DNA of 64,000 nt from Vreelandella boliviensis LC1 (GTDB taxonomy: Bacteria; Pseudomonadota; Gammaproteobacteria; Pseudomonadales; Halomonadaceae), in NCBI RefSeq assembly GCF_000236035.1, contig NZ_JH393260.1, positions 276,592-340,591 of the forward strand, in the 5' to 3' direction. Positions 1 through 9,539 of this stretch are shown here, piece by piece (position 1 is the stretch's first letter; the number at the start of each line of letters is the position of its first letter). The notes beneath the pieces are model-generated. The model searched no databases. It saw only the letters and a program-made list of their open reading frames with translations, and had not been told where the DNA came from. The position numbers and the translations under genes were made by a program.

Positions 1-29
1 TGGGACGCTCGTGAATACTTGGATATTTC

Positions 30-2762
30 ATGCTTAATAATTTATTACGTAAAGTCGTGGGTTCTAAAAATGACCGCGATGTTAAACGCATGCATAAAAA
101 TGTACCGCAGATTAATGCATTAGAAGTAGAACTTGAGGCCATTGGCGATGCTGAGCTGCAAGGCAAAACCGCTGAGCTGCGCCAGCGTTTAGAAGCCGGT
201 GAGTCTCTTGATGCGCTGCTAGCGCCCGCCTTTGCAATCGTTCGAGAAGCCAGTAAGCGCGTTATGGGCATGCGCCACTTTGATGTGCAGATGGTAGGTG
301 GCATGACCCTGCACCGTGGTCGTATCGCTGAAATGAAAACCGGTGAGGGTAAAACGCTGGTAGCGACGCTGGCGGTGTATCTGAATGCGCTGCCGGGTAA
401 AGGCGTGCACGTGGTCACAGTGAATGACTACCTGGCCCGGCGTGATGCCGAGTGGATGCGTCCGCTGTATGAGTTCCTAGGCTTGTCTATTGGCGTTATC
501 TTCTCCGGTCAGACTGGCGAAGAGAAGCGTCATGCGTACCACTGCGATATTACCTACGGTACCAACAACGAGTTCGGCTTCGATTATCTACGCGATAACA
601 TGGCATTTTCGTTAGAAGATAAAGTCCAGCGCGGGCTACATTACGCGATTGTCGATGAAGTTGACTCGATTCTTATCGATGAAGCACGCACCCCGCTGAT
701 TATTTCCGGCGCGGTAGATGAAAATACCGACCTTTATAAAGTCGTTAATCAACTTGCCCAGCAACTTGAGAAAGGCGAAGAGGTTGAAGATGACGATGCC
801 ACGGTAGTCGGTGACTTTTTAGTCGATGAAAAGCAGAAGCAGGTAGAGCTAACGGAGCAGGGGCATAATAAAGTTGAAGAGTTGATGCGCGCTGAAGGCT
901 TATTGGGCGATGAAGAGTCGCTGTATGCCGCGCAAAATCTTAACTTGCTTCAGCATATGCATTCGGCTCTGCGTGCCCGCCACCTTTATAATCGTGATGT
1001 CGACTACATCGTCTCTGAAGGTCAGGTAGTGATTGTCGACGAGCATACCGGTCGCTCCATGCCAGGGCGCCGCTGGTCGGAAGGGTTGCACCAAGCTGTT
1101 GAGGCCAAAGAGGGCGTCACGGTGCAGCGCGAAAGCCAAACGCTAGCTTCCACGACCTTCCAGAACTACTTCCGGCTGTATGAAAAATTAGCCGGGATGA
1201 CCGGTACGGCGGATACTGAAGCCTTTGAATTTCGTCAGATTTACGGCCTAGATGTGGTGGTGATTCCCACCAATCGGCCATTGGCCCGTAAAGACCTGAA
1301 CGATCTGGTTTATTTGAGTGCTGAAGAGAAGTACGAAGCGATCATCAAAGATGTTAAAACCGAGACCGAAGCCGGTCGACCGGTACTGGTAGGTACGGCT
1401 TCGATTGAAACATCCGAGTACCTTGCCAAGCTAATGCGTGAGGCGGGCCTGACGTTCAACGTACTTAACGCCAAGCAGCACCAGAGCGAAGCCGAAATTA
1501 TTGCCCAGGCGGGCCGCCCAGGAGCGATTACCATCGCTACCAATATGGCCGGTCGGGGTACCGATATTGTGCTGGGGGGCAACTGGGAAGCCGAAGTCGC
1601 CAAGCTACAAAATCCCAGCCAAGAGCAGGTTCATGCGCTGAAAGCCGAGTGGCAAGCGCGTCACGATGGCGTGCTGGCCGCAGGTGGTCTACACGTGGTC
1701 GGCTCTGAGCGCCACGAGTCCCGGCGTATCGACAATCAGCTGCGTGGCCGTGCTGGGCGTCAGGGCGACCCTGGCTCGACACGGTTCTTCCTCTCGCTTG
1801 AAGATAGCCTGATGCGCCTGTTTGGCTCCGACCGCGTCAAGCGCTTGATGCAGGCATTGGGCCTTGAGCATGGCGAAGCCATTGAGCATAAGATGGTCTC
1901 TAACGCCGTTGAGCGTGCCCAGAAAAAAGTCGAAGGGCGTAACTTCGACATTCGTAAGCAGTTGCTTGAGTACGACGACGTTGCCAACGATCAGCGCCGT
2001 GTGATCTACGACCAGCGCAATGAGATTCTTGCCGCGGACGATGTCGCTGATGCCGTTATCGGTATTCGTGAAGAGGTGATGGAGACGGCCATCAGCGACT
2101 ATGTGCCGCCCCAGAGCCTGCCCGAGCAGTGGGATCTGCCTGGCTTGGAAGCGTACCTGAAAACTGAGTTCAACCTTGATGCGCCCGTGGTTAAATGGGC
2201 TGCTGAGGATGAGCGCTTCAGTGAAGAGCAGCTGCGCGAACGGCTGCAGACGATGCATCGCGAGGCCTATGCAGCCAAAATCGAAGCGGCTGGTGAGAAA
2301 CTGATTCGTCGCTTTGAGAAACAGGTCATGCTGCAAGTTCTGGACACGCGTTGGAAAGAACACCTTCAGTCGATGGATCATCTGCGTCGCGGTATCCACC
2401 TACGTGGCTATGCTCAGAAAAACCCTAAGCAAGAGTACAAACGTGAATCCTTTGAGCTCTTCCAGCATTTGCTAGAGCATATTAAAGCCGATGTAACGCG
2501 CATTTTGAGCCACGTTCAGGTTCGTCAGCCCGAGGAAGTAGACGCACTGGAGCAACAACGTCGCGAAGCGCTGGCCCGGGAAACTGCCACGGCGGCTAGC
2601 CGTCATGACGCCCCGGCCCAGGAGCAGTCCGAGACCGAGCAGGAGGCACCGGGTGTAGATGGACGTCCTGTGCGTCGCGAAGGCCCTAAAGTTGGTCGCA
2701 ACGACCCCTGTTCTTGTGGCTCGGGTAAAAAGTACAAGCAGTGCTGTGGAAAACTAAGCTAA
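30..2762 (+). CDS. secA: SecA preprotein translocase ATPase
   Basis: Motor ATPase that drives unfolded preproteins through SecYEG at the inner membrane. At 910 residues it is full length for the family. Visible features are the Walker A GEGKT at residues 105-109 (Lys108), the [11 protein letters not shown] region of nucleotide-binding domain 1, the GRGTDI and [11 protein letters not shown] helicase motifs of the second nucleotide-binding domain, and a C-terminal zinc-binding tail with Cys894, Cys896, Cys905 and Cys906, which in the family contacts SecB and lipid. The start codon lies only 29 bases into the window, so its promoter is not visible. argJ follows after a hairpin. Identification is certain. 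Confidence 0.98.
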   Translation: MLNNLLRKVVGSKNDRDVKRMHKNVPQINALEVELEAIGDAELQGKTAELRQRLEAGESLDALLAPAFAIVREASKRVMGMRHFDVQMVGGMTLHRGRIAEMKTGEGKTLVATLAVYLNALPGKGVHVVTVNDYLARRDAEWMRPLYEFLGLSIGVIFSGQTGEEKRHAYHCDITYGTNNEFGFDYLRDNMAFSLEDKVQRGLHYAIVDEVDSILIDEARTPLIISGAVDENTDLYKVVNQLAQQLEKGEEVEDDDATVVGDFLVDEKQKQVELTEQGHNKVEELMRAEGLLGDEESLYAAQNLNLLQHMHSALRARHLYNRDVDYIVSEGQVVIVDEHTGRSMPGRRWSEGLHQAVEAKEGVTVQRESQTLASTTFQNYFRLYEKLAGMTGTADTEAFEFRQIYGLDVVVIPTNRPLARKDLNDLVYLSAEEKYEAIIKDVKTETEAGRPVLVGTASIETSEYLAKLMREAGLTFNVLNAKQHQSEAEIIAQAGRPGAITIATNMAGRGTDIVLGGNWEAEVAKLQNPSQEQVHALKAEWQARHDGVLAAGGLHVVGSERHESRRIDNQLRGRAGRQGDPGSTRFFLSLEDSLMRLFGSDRVKRLMQALGLEHGEAIEHKMVSNAVERAQKKVEGRNFDIRKQLLEYDDVANDQRRVIYDQRNEILAADDVADAVIGIREEVMETAISDYVPPQSLPEQWDLPGLEAYLKTEFNLDAPVVKWAAEDERFSEEQLRERLQTMHREAYAAKIEAAGEKLIRRFEKQVMLQVLDTRWKEHLQSMDHLRRGIHLRGYAQKNPKQEYKRESFELFQHLLEHIKADVTRILSHVQVRQPEEVDALEQQRREALARETATAASRHDAPAQEQSETEQEAPGVDGRPVRREGPKVGRNDPCSCGSGKKYKQCCGKLS

Positions 2763-2777
2763 CGGCGCCCGTTTTTG

Positions 2778-2816
2778 AGACCGTTTTTTTAGAAGGTCTG
2801 CGAAACGGTCTTTGTC
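2778..2816 (+). terminator. Possible terminator or attenuator after secA
   Basis: A perfect 9-bp inverted repeat, AGACCGTTT at 2778-2786 and AAACGGTCT at 2803-2811, sits 15 bp after the secA stop and 19 bp before argJ. Only a weak T-rich tail (TTTGTCT) follows, so it may reduce rather than stop read-through into argJ. Confidence 0.4.
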
Positions 2817-2830
2817 TAAAGGAGAGAATC

Positions 2831-4060
2831 ATGGCGGTTGGAAACACTCCCTTTCCAGAGTTGCCACCCCTAAAAGGGGTGCGCCTGGGGGTTGCAATGG
2901 CGGGTATCAAAAAGCCGGATCGTCGTGATCTAGTCGTGATTGAGCTGCCCGAGACCGCGACGGTGTCGGGAGTTTTTACCCGTAATGCATTTTGTGCAGC
3001 GCCCGTGGTAGTCGCTAAGCAGCACCTTGAACAGTGCCGGGCAGCAAAGCGTTCGCCGCGCTTTTGGCTGATCAATACCGGCAATGCCAACGCGGGTACG
3101 GGCGAAGCAGGCTTGCGCGATGCACGTACTAGCTGTGCTGAACTGGCCAAACAGGCAGGCGTGTCTGAGCAGGACGTACTGCCATTTTCAACCGGCGTGA
3201 TTGGTGAGCCGTTGCCGATGGACCGCCTATTAGCGGGCTTGGCACCGGCGATTGAAAGTCTGGCCAGTGGCGCTGCTGCCTGGGAGCATGCAGGCCAAGG
3301 CATTTTAACCACCGATACCCGTGCCAAAGGTGCCACCGTCACGCTGGAAATGGGCGGCCAGCAGGTGACGATTAACGGTATCGCCAAAGGGTCGGGCATG
3401 ATCAAGCCCAATATGGCGACCATGTTAGGGTTTGTAGTGACTGATGCAGCTATCGAGGCACCGCTACTGGATCGCCTGCTGCGCGAAACGGTCGATCGCT
3501 CGTTCAACTGCATTACGGTGGATAGCGATACCTCAACCAATGACGCCTGTATGCTGGCGGCGACCGGCGCAGGTCCTCGCATCGCTGATGATGAGCAGAT
3601 AGCCGTTTTCAGCAATGCTCTGCAGCGAGTAATGACCGAGCTGGCGCAAGCGATTATTCGCGACGCAGAAGGTGCAACGAAATTCGTTACTCTTCAAGTG
3701 GGCGAAGCTAAAAGCCGTCAAGAGGCGCTTGATGTGGCCTTCACCGTTGCGCACTCACCGCTGGTTAAAACCGCGCTTTACGCCTCAGACGCTAATTGGG
3801 GGCGTATTTTGGCGGCGGTTGGTCGAGCGCCTGTGAATGACTTTGACGTCAATCGTGTGGTGATTGATTTAGGCGATGTACGTCTAGTTGAAAATGGCGG
3901 GCGAGCTTCAGGCTACACCGAAGCAGCGGGAAGCGCCGTGATGGCGCAGTCAGAAATTACCATTCGCATTAACTTGGGGCGCGGTGAGGAAAGTGCCACG
4001 GTATGGACTTCCGACCTCTCCCATGACTATGTATCTATTAACGCGGATTACCGCAGCTAG
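2831..4060 (+). CDS. argJ: Bifunctional ornithine acetyltransferase / N-acetylglutamate synthase ArgJ
   Basis: Transfers the acetyl group from N-acetylornithine to glutamate, which recycles acetyl groups in arginine biosynthesis; many family members also use acetyl-CoA. The precursor cleaves itself within KGSGMIKPNMATML, between Ala196 and Thr197; Thr197 becomes the nucleophile and the new N-terminus of the beta chain. The ATG at 2831 is preferred because AAGGAGAG lies just upstream. An in-frame ATG further upstream at 2741 would overlap secA and add residues not seen in the family. The resulting 409 residues match usual length. Arginine genes are often scattered in gammaproteobacteria, so standing beside secA says little about function. 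Confidence 0.96.
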   Translation: MAVGNTPFPELPPLKGVRLGVAMAGIKKPDRRDLVVIELPETATVSGVFTRNAFCAAPVVVAKQHLEQCRAAKRSPRFWLINTGNANAGTGEAGLRDARTSCAELAKQAGVSEQDVLPFSTGVIGEPLPMDRLLAGLAPAIESLASGAAAWEHAGQGILTTDTRAKGATVTLEMGGQQVTINGIAKGSGMIKPNMATMLGFVVTDAAIEAPLLDRLLRETVDRSFNCITVDSDTSTNDACMLAATGAGPRIADDEQIAVFSNALQRVMTELAQAIIRDAEGATKFVTLQVGEAKSRQEALDVAFTVAHSPLVKTALYASDANWGRILAAVGRAPVNDFDVNRVVIDLGDVRLVENGGRASGYTEAAGSAVMAQSEITIRINLGRGEESATVWTSDLSHDYVSINADYRS

Positions 4061-4165
4061 CTGGGGCATTAGCTGGCGTGGTAATGGGCATACGCAGCGA
4101 GATAGCACCGATATCAACAACGTTGGTGCACGCAGTGGATAAAGACGTAACGAGTATATGAGTCT

Positions 4166-5122
4166 ATGAGCATAAAGGTAAAACGGCGGGTTCACGTCGC
4201 GGCAGCTGCGATTATTAGCGCCGATCAAAAGCAAGTACTGATCGCTCGTCGGCCATCAAACGTTGATCATGGCGGATTGTGGGAGTTTCCGGGCGGTAAG
4301 TTGGCCCCTTATGAAACCGGTCTTGAAGGGTTAAAGCGTGAGCTGCACGAAGAGCTGGGCGTTGAGATTGTCTGTGCCCAGCCACTGATTCGCGTCCACC
4401 ATGAGTATCCCGACAAGCATATCCTGCTTGATGTATGGCAGGTGCACGAGTTTGCTGGCGAGCCCTTTGGGCGAGAAGGGCAGGCGGTACGCTGGGTGCC
4501 TATGAGTGAGCTCTCCAAGTACCCCTTCCCAGCGGCAAATTTACCGATTCTGCGCGCGGTAAGGTTGCCTACCGAGTATTTGATCACCGGCGAAGAGGCT
4601 GATGAGGCGCGTTTCGATGCGTATTTGGAGCGCGCACTTCGTGAAGACAAGGTTCGCCTGGTGCAACTGCGCGCCAAGCAGTTGGATGAGGCGGCTTATC
4701 TGGCCCGTGCCCAGCGTGCATTGAGCCTGTGTCGTGAGCACGGTGCACGACTGCTGCTCAATGGTGAACCGACGCTGCTTGATCACATTGACGCCGATGG
4801 CATTCATTTGACCAGCGAACGTTTGATGCAGCTTGAGCGCCGTCCGATTGCCGAAAGCAAGTGGTTATCGGCATCGACACACAATCAAACGCAGCTTACC
4901 CAGGCGGCGGTGTTAGGCTGCGACTTTGTGAGTCTATCGCCGCTGCGCACCACGCCGTCGCACCCCGAAGTGTTCCCGCTCGGCTGGCATGATTTTCAGC
5001 AGTTGGTCGAGCGCGCAGGCATGCCGGTGTTTGCATTGGGCGGCATGACGCGCTTTGATGCCAATCATGCCCGTGCCGTCGGCGCTCAAGGGATTGCCTC
5101 AATCCGTGACTTCTGGAAGTAA
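4166..5122 (+). CDS. Bifunctional Nudix hydrolase / thiamine-phosphate synthase-like protein
   Basis: Two domains in one chain of 318 residues. Residues 1-130 form a MutT-type Nudix domain with a complete Nudix box (GGKLAPYETG continuing to REL..EELGV), expected to remove oxidised nucleotides such as 8-oxo-dGTP. Residues 150-318 resemble ThiE/TenI TIM-barrel proteins: VRLVQLRAK, a DGIHLTSE segment, and a phosphate-binding FALGGMT near the end. This fusion is known from pseudomonads and relatives. The second domain lacks an obvious complete ThiE active site by eye, so synthase activity is unproven. The ribosome site before the ATG is weak. In Pseudomonas a comparable gene also follows the secA-argJ pair. 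Confidence 0.88.
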   Translation: MSIKVKRRVHVAAAAIISADQKQVLIARRPSNVDHGGLWEFPGGKLAPYETGLEGLKRELHEELGVEIVCAQPLIRVHHEYPDKHILLDVWQVHEFAGEPFGREGQAVRWVPMSELSKYPFPAANLPILRAVRLPTEYLITGEEADEARFDAYLERALREDKVRLVQLRAKQLDEAAYLARAQRALSLCREHGARLLLNGEPTLLDHIDADGIHLTSERLMQLERRPIAESKWLSASTHNQTQLTQAAVLGCDFVSLSPLRTTPSHPEVFPLGWHDFQQLVERAGMPVFALGGMTRFDANHARAVGAQGIASIRDFWK

Positions 5123-5156
5123 TCGGTCGAGTTAGCCCTCCGTGTGTCATCGAAAA

Positions 5157-5195
5157 CGCCTGCCTGGATATTTCTCCCAGGCAGGCGTTTTGTTT
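5157..5195. terminator. Bidirectional rho-independent terminator
   Basis: A perfect 11-bp stem, CGCCTGCCTGG at 5157-5167 and CCAGGCAGGCG at 5177-5187, is followed by TTTTGTTTTC and preceded by GAAAA. It therefore fits termination on both strands between two convergent genes, the Nudix-ThiE fusion and aguB. Confidence 0.9.
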
Positions 5196-5215
5196 TCTTG
5201 GGGTTTTGATAAGAG

Positions 5216-6130
5216 TTAGTCGCGGTAGCGGCGAGTTAAATCCCCATAAGCATCCACGCGGCGATCGCGCAGATAGGGCCAGATGCGGCGGGTATTTTCA
5301 CTGCGCGCCATATCAAGCTCAACGACTAACTGCTCGGTCTCTTCCCCCGCATGGGCCAATAGCTCACCTTGCGGCCCACAGACGAAACTACCGCCCCAGA
5401 ACTGAATGCCATCGCCGACCCCAGAGTGATCCGCCTCAAAGCCAACCCGGTTGGCTACCAGTACGGGCAAGCCGTTGGCGACGCCATGGGCGCGTTGAAT
5501 CACTGTCCAGGCATCTTTTTGGCGGGTCTTTTCTTCCCCGTTGTCGTTGGGATCCCAGCCGATCGCAGTGGGGTAGAGTAGTAAATCGGCACCGGCTAAA
5601 GCCATCAGTCGGGCGGCTTCGGGATACCACTGATCCCAGCAGACCAACACGCCGAGACGGCCCAGCGAGGTTTCGATCGGGGTAAAGCCTTCTTCGCGGG
5701 CTCTGTCGTGATCCCCAGGCGTGAAGTAAAACTTCTCATAAAACCCAGGGTCATCGGGGATATGCATCTTGCGATACTGACCAACGCGCCCTTTGGCGCG
5801 GTCATAGACCACGGCGGTATTGTGGTAGAGCCCCGCTGCACGGCGTTCAAATAGCGATCCGACCAGTACAATATCCAGCTCTTTGGCGAGCGCCGCCAGA
5901 CGCTGGCCGGTAGGGCCGTCGAGGGGCTCCGCTAGATCAAACAGCGCGGGATCTTCAAATTGGCAAAAGTAGTGGGTAGCGTGCAGTTCTTGAAGCAGTA
6001 CCAGCTGCGCGCCTTTTTTAACGGCACTGCGGATACCTTCTTCGCTAGCTGACAGGCTTTGGGCTTTGTCCGGCCAGGCGGGTTGCTGCACAACACCGAC
6101 GGTTAGCGTCGAACTTGATGTCATCGACAT
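5216..6130 (-). CDS. aguB: N-carbamoylputrescine amidase
   Basis: Nitrilase-superfamily amidase that hydrolyses N-carbamoylputrescine to putrescine, CO2 and ammonia, the last step of the agmatine route to putrescine. The Glu-Lys-Cys triad is visible as Glu48 (LLQELHA), Lys121 (YRKMHIPDDPGFYEK) and Cys164 (VLVCWDQWYPE). The start at 6130 is chosen because AAAGGA lies 6 bases upstream; an in-frame ATG 18 bases earlier would overlap that ribosome site. The resulting protein is 304 residues. It follows aguA on the same strand with a 44-bp gap, so the two form an operon for consecutive reactions. Confidence 0.95.
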   Translation of the reverse strand: MSMTSSSTLTVGVVQQPAWPDKAQSLSASEEGIRSAVKKGAQLVLLQELHATHYFCQFEDPALFDLAEPLDGPTGQRLAALAKELDIVLVGSLFERRAAGLYHNTAVVYDRAKGRVGQYRKMHIPDDPGFYEKFYFTPGDHDRAREEGFTPIETSLGRLGVLVCWDQWYPEAARLMALAGADLLLYPTAIGWDPNDNGEEKTRQKDAWTVIQRAHGVANGLPVLVANRVGFEADHSGVGDGIQFWGGSFVCGPQGELLAHAGEETEQLVVELDMARSENTRRIWPYLRDRRVDAYGDLTRRYRD

Positions 6131-6149
6131 AATGGTTCCTTTATTCATT

Positions 6150-6186
6150 CAGTACTATATTCAGTCAGTACTATTTAATCAGTACC
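6150..6186. repeat. Short tandem duplication between aguA and aguB
   Basis: CAGTACTAT occurs at 6150-6158 and 6166-6174 (spacing 16), with a partial third copy, CAGTACC, at 6180-6186 that runs into the aguA stop region. Confidence 0.6.
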
Positions 6187-7278
6187 AGCCGAGTGCTGGG
6201 CAAGCGTTCCCCGGATAGACTTTCCCAGAGCAGGCGTGTCGCGAATAAGCGCGCCTTGTGGAAGCTGCATGGTTAAACAATGCAGGCTGCCGTGTTGGCG
6301 AATAACGCTGATGCACTCAATAGGGATTAGCGTGTGCTCGGGAAAAGCAACCGCTAGCGCGTTTAGCACGGTGACATCTGCCGGGTCGCCGTAAGTGGGC
6401 ACCAGCACGGCCTGATTAATGATCAGAAAATTGGCATAGGTAGCGGGCAGGCGATGGCCATCTTCCGGGTCAAAGCAAGCCTGGGGCCAGGGCAGGGCGA
6501 TAAGCCGGTAGGGTTCACCATTGCGCTGACGGAAAGCCTGCAGCTCCCGTTCCATTGCCGCTAAGGCCGGGTAGTGCGGGTCGTTGGGGTCATCGCAGCG
6601 CACGTAGGCAATGGTGGATGGGTCGCAGAAGCGCGCCAGGGTATCAATATGGCTGTCGGTATCGTCGCCTTCTAAATGACCGTTGGTCAGCCACAATATG
6701 CGGTCAACCCCGAAGTCCTCGCCAAGCTGCGTTTCTAATGCTGCTCGGGATAGCGTGGGGTTACGGTTGGGGTTCAGCAGGCATGCTTCAGTGGTCAGCA
6801 GGGTGCCTTCACCGTCAGTTTCTATGCCGCCGCCTTCCAGGACCAGATCCCGCGAGCTCACCGGGCAGGCCCATACGCCTGCATTAGCAAGCCGCTGGGT
6901 GAGTCGATTATCACGCTCGGCGGGAAATTTTCCACCCCAGCCAGTAAAGGTGTAATCGAGCATGACTAATTGGCCATCTTCGTCGACCACACTGACCGGC
7001 CCATGATCCCGCGCCCAGGTATCGTCGGTGGGTGCGACAATAAGCAGCAGGCGCTCAGCGGGCACGCCGTAGGCGTCAAAAGTGTCGGCCAAGCGCTGTT
7101 TGGTGAGTTCGTCGGGTGCGCAAATCAGCACGCGCTGATAGCGCGCGGTGGCAATCACAATGCGTTCGAGAGTGGCTTCGATGCACGCAAGTAGTGGTGC
7201 CCAATCGCCGTCATGGCGTGGCCAGGTCAGTTGTATCCCATCCTGGGGATACCATTCGGGTAGCAAACGATACGTCAT
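6175..7278 (-). CDS. aguA: Agmatine deiminase
   Basis: Pentein-fold hydrolase that converts agmatine to N-carbamoylputrescine and ammonia. The family signatures are all present: DDTWARDHGPVSV, LEGGGIETDGEGT, the NGHLEGDDTDSHID loop, and the catalytic cysteine Cys334 in GSLHCLTMQLP near the C-terminus. At 367 residues it has normal length. The gene starts 179 bp from the divergent Lol permease gene and is followed by aguB, giving the complete agmatine-to-putrescine conversion. Polyamine supply from arginine-derived agmatine is the likely role. The ribosome site is weak (GGGG 10 bases upstream). Confidence 0.96.
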   Translation of the reverse strand: MTYRLLPEWYPQDGIQLTWPRHDGDWAPLLACIEATLERIVIATARYQRVLICAPDELTKQRLADTFDAYGVPAERLLLIVAPTDDTWARDHGPVSVVDEDGQLVMLDYTFTGWGGKFPAERDNRLTQRLANAGVWACPVSSRDLVLEGGGIETDGEGTLLTTEACLLNPNRNPTLSRAALETQLGEDFGVDRILWLTNGHLEGDDTDSHIDTLARFCDPSTIAYVRCDDPNDPHYPALAAMERELQAFRQRNGEPYRLIALPWPQACFDPEDGHRLPATYANFLIINQAVLVPTYGDPADVTVLNALAVAFPEHTLIPIECISVIRQHGSLHCLTMQLPQGALIRDTPALGKSIRGTLAQHSAGTD

Positions 7279-7457
7279 AAAAGCGCAGCCCCACGGTCAG
7301 CAGTAAATCGGCGCAATGTAGGGCGTGGCGGGGCAAGTTGCAAGCGTAACGTTGTTAATCTGAACGCTCACGGTGCAGACCGCTCTAATGGCCGTTTGAA
7401 CATGCAGAGACACTAAAAAAACCGTACCATGAGCGCTTATTGATAAGGAATGACGCC

Positions 7458-8699
7458 ATGCTTGATCGTTTGCCTTTTCTGGTGGGGCTGCGCTACGTGC
7501 GCGCTAAACGCCGGAATCACTTTATTTCGTTTATTTCGCTCACCTCGATGCTGGGGTTAATGCTGGGGGTCGCGGTACTTATTTTGGTGTTGTCGGTGAT
7601 GAACGGCTTCGACCATGAGCTGCGCACGCGTATTTTAGGCATGGTGCCCCACGCTAAAATCGAATCCCGTGTGGGGATGGTCGAATGGGAGTCTTTGGCT
7701 GAAGAATTAATGCAGCGGGAGCGCGTTATCGGTGCGGCGCCCTATGTTGAGCAGCAGGGCATGTTCTCCGTGGGTGGGCGTAATCAGGGGGCCATGGTTA
7801 ATGGTATTAACCCTGATTGGGAAGACCGCGTGTCGATTATTGGTGAGCATATGCGCCAGGGCGAACTAACCGATCTGGTTCCCGGCGAGTGGCACGTGGT
7901 ACTGGGCTCAATGCTGGCGCGAAACTTGGGCGTTGGCGTGGGCGATCGAGTGACGCTGCTGGTGCCTGAAGCATCGATTACTCCGGCTGGAGTCTTTCCG
8001 CGCTTAAAGCGTTTTACCGTCAGCGGTATTTTTAGCGTCGGCGCCGAACTAGATGCTAATTTGGCCTACGCCAATATTGAAGATATGCAAACGCTTGCCC
8101 GTCTTGGCGATGCAGTCGGCGGGCTTCGCCTAGAGTTGGATGATCTATTTGCTGCCAGCAGTGAAACCCAGGCGATTCTCAATGAGCTTGGCCCGGAGTA
8201 TAGGGGGAGCGATTGGACGTTCTCTCAAGGCAATCTTTTCCAGGCGATACAGATGGAAAAGCGCATGATCGCACTGCTGTTAACCGTGATTATCGCCGTG
8301 GCGGCGTTCAATATCGTCTCGACGCTGGTCATGGTTGTCACCGACAAGCGCGCGGATATCGCCATTCTGCGTACGATAGGTGCTAAACCGAGCTCGATTA
8401 TGGGCATTTTTATTGTTCAGGGCATGGCCATCGGGCTTATCGGTATCGCCATCGGGGTGGCCGTGGGTGTGCTGCTGGCGCTGACCATTGCTGATCTGAT
8501 TGGCTGGGTGGAAGGAACGCTGGGCATCCAGTTCTTGGATGCTGGGGTCTACTTCATCAGCGATTTACCCTCTCAACTGCAGTGGAATGATGTTATTCGG
8601 ATCGTTTTGGCCGCCTTTGGTCTGACGTTCCTGTCGACACTTTATCCCGCTTGGCGGGCGGCAAAAGTTCAGCCAGCGGATGTGTTGCGCTATGAATAA
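7458..8699 (+). CDS. lolC: Lipoprotein-releasing ABC transporter permease (LolC/LolE/LolF family)
   Basis: Inner-membrane permease that extracts outer-membrane-directed lipoproteins and passes them to LolA. The 413-residue chain has the family plan: a first membrane segment at about residues 21-45, a large periplasmic domain, and three membrane segments in the C-terminal third, ending WRAAKVQPADVLRYE. The start at 7458 has AAGGA 7 bases upstream; a TTG 18 bases earlier is less likely. In E. coli two permease genes flank lolD (lolC-lolD-lolE), but only one is present here. This raises the possibility of a single LolF-type homodimeric permease. C, E and F types were not distinguished by eye. 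Confidence 0.93.
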   Translation: MLDRLPFLVGLRYVRAKRRNHFISFISLTSMLGLMLGVAVLILVLSVMNGFDHELRTRILGMVPHAKIESRVGMVEWESLAEELMQRERVIGAAPYVEQQGMFSVGGRNQGAMVNGINPDWEDRVSIIGEHMRQGELTDLVPGEWHVVLGSMLARNLGVGVGDRVTLLVPEASITPAGVFPRLKRFTVSGIFSVGAELDANLAYANIEDMQTLARLGDAVGGLRLELDDLFAASSETQAILNELGPEYRGSDWTFSQGNLFQAIQMEKRMIALLLTVIIAVAAFNIVSTLVMVVTDKRADIAILRTIGAKPSSIMGIFIVQGMAIGLIGIAIGVAVGVLLALTIADLIGWVEGTLGIQFLDAGVYFISDLPSQLQWNDVIRIVLAAFGLTFLSTLYPAWRAAKVQPADVLRYE

Positions 8700-8724
8700 T
8701 GGCTTCAGGAACAAGGATGACACG

Positions 8725-9453
8725 ATGTCTATGAATTCGACGTCTCAAAATACCGGTCAAGAGGCCGCGGTCATGCTCGATTGTCAAGCGCTGACACGAA
8801 CCTACAGTGAGGGGCCCCAGGATCTGACGGTACTGGATAAGCTCAATTTGCAGGTGCGTGCTGGTGAACGGGTTGCCATCGTAGGTAGCTCTGGGTCAGG
8901 CAAGACGACGCTGCTCAATTTGCTCGGAGGGCTCGATCGTCCCAGCGAAGGCAGTGTGGTTATCGCCGGTGAGCCGCTGTCGGGCTTAAATGAAGCGGCG
9001 TTGGGTAGCTTCCGTAACCGCTACATTGGGTTTGTGTATCAATTCCACCATCTATTGGCGGAATTTACCGCCGTCGAAAATGCGGCGTTGCCGCTGATTA
9101 TTCGCGGCCAGTCAAAAAAGGCAGCCGAGAAGCGGGCAATGCAGATACTCGAGCGGGTAGGTATGCAGCCGAGGGCGGATCATAAGCCGGGTGAGCTTTC
9201 CGGCGGGGAGCGTCAGCGCGTGGCGATTGCCCGGGCGCTGGTCACCGACCCTAGCCTGGTGCTAATGGATGAGCCCACGGGCAATCTGGATCAAACAACG
9301 GCGGCGACTATTTTGGCGCTGATGGACGAACTGGCCAAAGAGAGCGCCTGTGCCTTTGTGATAGTGACCCACGACGTTAGCCTGGCGGCCCATCAAGATC
9401 GCGTGCTTAAGCTGGATGCAGGCAAGTTGGTAGAGCAGGCTCCCGCGCTTTAA
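8725..9453 (+). CDS. lolD: Lipoprotein-releasing ABC transporter ATP-binding protein LolD
   Basis: ATPase subunit that powers release of lipoproteins from the inner membrane. It shows Walker A GSSGSGKTT at residues 54-62 (Lys60), signature LSGGERQRVAIARA, Walker B LVLMDEPTGNLD and a switch histidine in VIVTHD. The start at 8725 is supported by AAGGA 7 bases upstream; an ATG at 8692 and the TTG at 8680 overlap the permease gene and lack a site. The resulting protein is 242 residues, close to E. coli LolD at 233. It lies 25 bp after the permease gene. Confidence 0.96.
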   Translation: MSMNSTSQNTGQEAAVMLDCQALTRTYSEGPQDLTVLDKLNLQVRAGERVAIVGSSGSGKTTLLNLLGGLDRPSEGSVVIAGEPLSGLNEAALGSFRNRYIGFVYQFHHLLAEFTAVENAALPLIIRGQSKKAAEKRAMQILERVGMQPRADHKPGELSGGERQRVAIARALVTDPSLVLMDEPTGNLDQTTAATILALMDELAKESACAFVIVTHDVSLAAHQDRVLKLDAGKLVEQAPAL

Positions 9454-9501
9454 TCGACGAGCCTGTTAGTTAAGTAGGCTAGCTCCTCAAGCTTAATCGC
9501 C

Positions 9502-9539
9502 AGGCTTAGTGGCTAAGCCTAGTCACTAAAGCCTAGTCA
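9502..9539. repeat. Inverted and tandem repeat between lolD and the DUF2062 gene
   Basis: AGGCTTAG at 9502-9509 pairs with CTAAGCCT at 9513-9520, an 8-bp stem with a 3-base loop. AAGCCTAGTCA also recurs at 9515-9525 and 9529-9539 with a 14-bp period. It sits between convergent genes, so it could help end both transcripts, but no T-run is present. Confidence 0.5.

Noticed and set aside
1689..2399. Open frame of 236 codons opposite secA
   Set aside because: Lies wholly inside secA on the other strand, has no family similarity and no ribosome site; a codon-bias shadow.
2686..3615. Open frame of 309 codons opposite argJ
   Set aside because: Antisense shadow of a high-GC gene; composition (Ser, Ala, Arg) is typical of such shadows.
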